Source: Candidatus Desantisbacteria bacterium CG1_02_49_89 (lineage in GTDB: Bacteria; Desantisbacteria; UBA1551). From it: DNA of 20,865 nt. Position 1 is the first letter of the stretch. The number at the start of each line of letters is the position of its first letter. A program made the translations under genes and the position numbers. The DNA lies in assembly GCA_001871075.1 (NCBI GenBank), contig MNUP01000066.1, forward strand, positions 1-20,865, given 5' to 3'. Below, one piece after another: positions 20,643-20,865 of the stretch. The notes below the pieces were generated by a model, which searched no databases, had not been told where the DNA came from, and saw only the letters and a list, made by a program, of their open reading frames with translations.

Positions 20643-20806
20643 TAGTGTGGTGTCTCTAACAGATCTTTACATTTGGGCTTTGCGAGGAGTGTTAACGACG
20701 AAGCAATCTCGACCTAAAAATCGAGATTGCCACGCTCCCTTTGGTCGCTCGCAATGACAACTCAAAGCAGAATCAAATGTCAAGGGATTTATGTGACACC
20801 ACACTA
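20643..20806. mobile_element. MITE-like element with TA target duplication
   Basis: The terminal inverted repeats GTGTGGTGTC (20645-20654) and GACACCACAC (20795-20804) are perfect and each is flanked by TA (20643-20644, 20805-20806). Imperfect inverted similarity continues to ACATTTG (20669-20675) and CAAATGT (20774-20780). There is no transposase ORF. Flanking TA and short TIRs fit an IS630/Tc1-mariner-type mechanism. It sits inside the inverted arm of octamer island copy 3, and it contains a TGTCATTGCGA-family palindrome. Confidence 0.85.
20679..20760. repeat. TGTCATTGCGA-family palindrome inside the MITE
   Basis: TTTGCGAGG and GAAGCAATCTCGA form the left half, and TCGAGATTGC and GCTCGCAATGACAA the right half, around the loop cctaaaaa. 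The left terminus has diverged (the expected TCA before TTGCGAG is lost). Confidence 0.85.
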
Positions 20807-20865
20807 GACTCCAGATCCCGACATAAAGTCGGGATGACTCCCAGACTCTAAGACTCAATATTTTT

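Larger units (their letters stand above)
20542..20865. repeat. Octamer island, copy 3, interrupted by a MITE and cut by the window end
   Basis: Eleven octamers (20544-20631) start 2 nt after the four-helix stop, including a 32-bp higher-order repeat (ggtctggg, agtctaag, ggtctagg, agtcttgg) present twice. Then cttttaactcc matches copy 2, the TA-flanked element 20643-20806 intervenes, and gactccagatcccgac resumes the inverted arm to the window edge at caatattttt. No gene is seen in these 324 bases. Confidence 0.92.

Overview
The window looks like a chromosomal segment from an uncultured Gram-negative bacterium, probably of a candidate phylum in or near the PVC/Omnitrophota-type lineages. The reasons are a Sec-exported beta-barrel-like protein ending in an aromatic residue, several sulfatase-fold enzymes next to a GH78 rhamnosidase and a DUF4038/GH140-like enzyme, a URO-D-family protein, and gaps crowded with palindromic and short tandem repeats. 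This placement is an inference; no rRNA or tRNA gene is present to anchor it.

Layout. (1) 1-2700 is an AT-richer accessory region: the 3' part of a uracil-DNA-glycosylase-like gene, a 450-bp repeat patchwork (heptamer arrays, a duplicated 64-bp block, nested-hairpin elements, a sequence like those around REP-associated transposases), a doubtful 68-codon ORF, and an AAA_14/DUF4143 ATPase with its own promoter. (2) 2915-5796 is a compact block: PhageMetallopep-like protease, patatin-like phospholipase (ATGA overlap), URO-D-family protein and a small secreted protein. (3) 5957-9277 holds an alpha-L-rhamnosidase and a PIN-domain protein. (4) 9355-10199 holds an outer-membrane-type protein on the minus strand, with promoter and terminator, diverging from a promoter with a 13-bp inverted-repeat operator. 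(5) 10200-20541 is a run of plus-strand genes: sulfatase, DUF5060/DUF4038 glycosidase, GIY-YIG protein, sugar isomerase-like TIM barrel, second sulfatase, alpha/beta esterase, a sulfatase-fold protein with Thr where the formylglycine Cys/Ser should be, an orphan secreted protein and a four-helix-bundle (S23/IVS) protein.

How the genes may work together. Rhamnosidase, GH140-like enzyme, two Cys-type sulfatases, esterase, URO-D protein and isomerase fit the intracellular breakdown of a sulfated, acylated, rhamnose-containing oligosaccharide. None of these enzymes has a signal peptide, and no transporter, SusCD pair or sulfatase-maturing enzyme lies in the window, so uptake and maturation must be encoded elsewhere if the model holds.

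The most unusual layer is between the genes. Nearly every gap carries one of several sequence-unrelated tandem arrays, all with a 7- or 8-bp period, often starting at the stop codon, or a palindromic element whose end abuts the next Shine-Dalgarno sequence. Two small genes sit inside these repeats: a GIY-YIG nuclease gene between inverted arms of the TGTCATTGCGA family, and a four-helix-bundle gene inside an octamer array that also supplies its ribosome binding site. A TA-flanked 164-bp MITE-like element has inserted into another octamer island.
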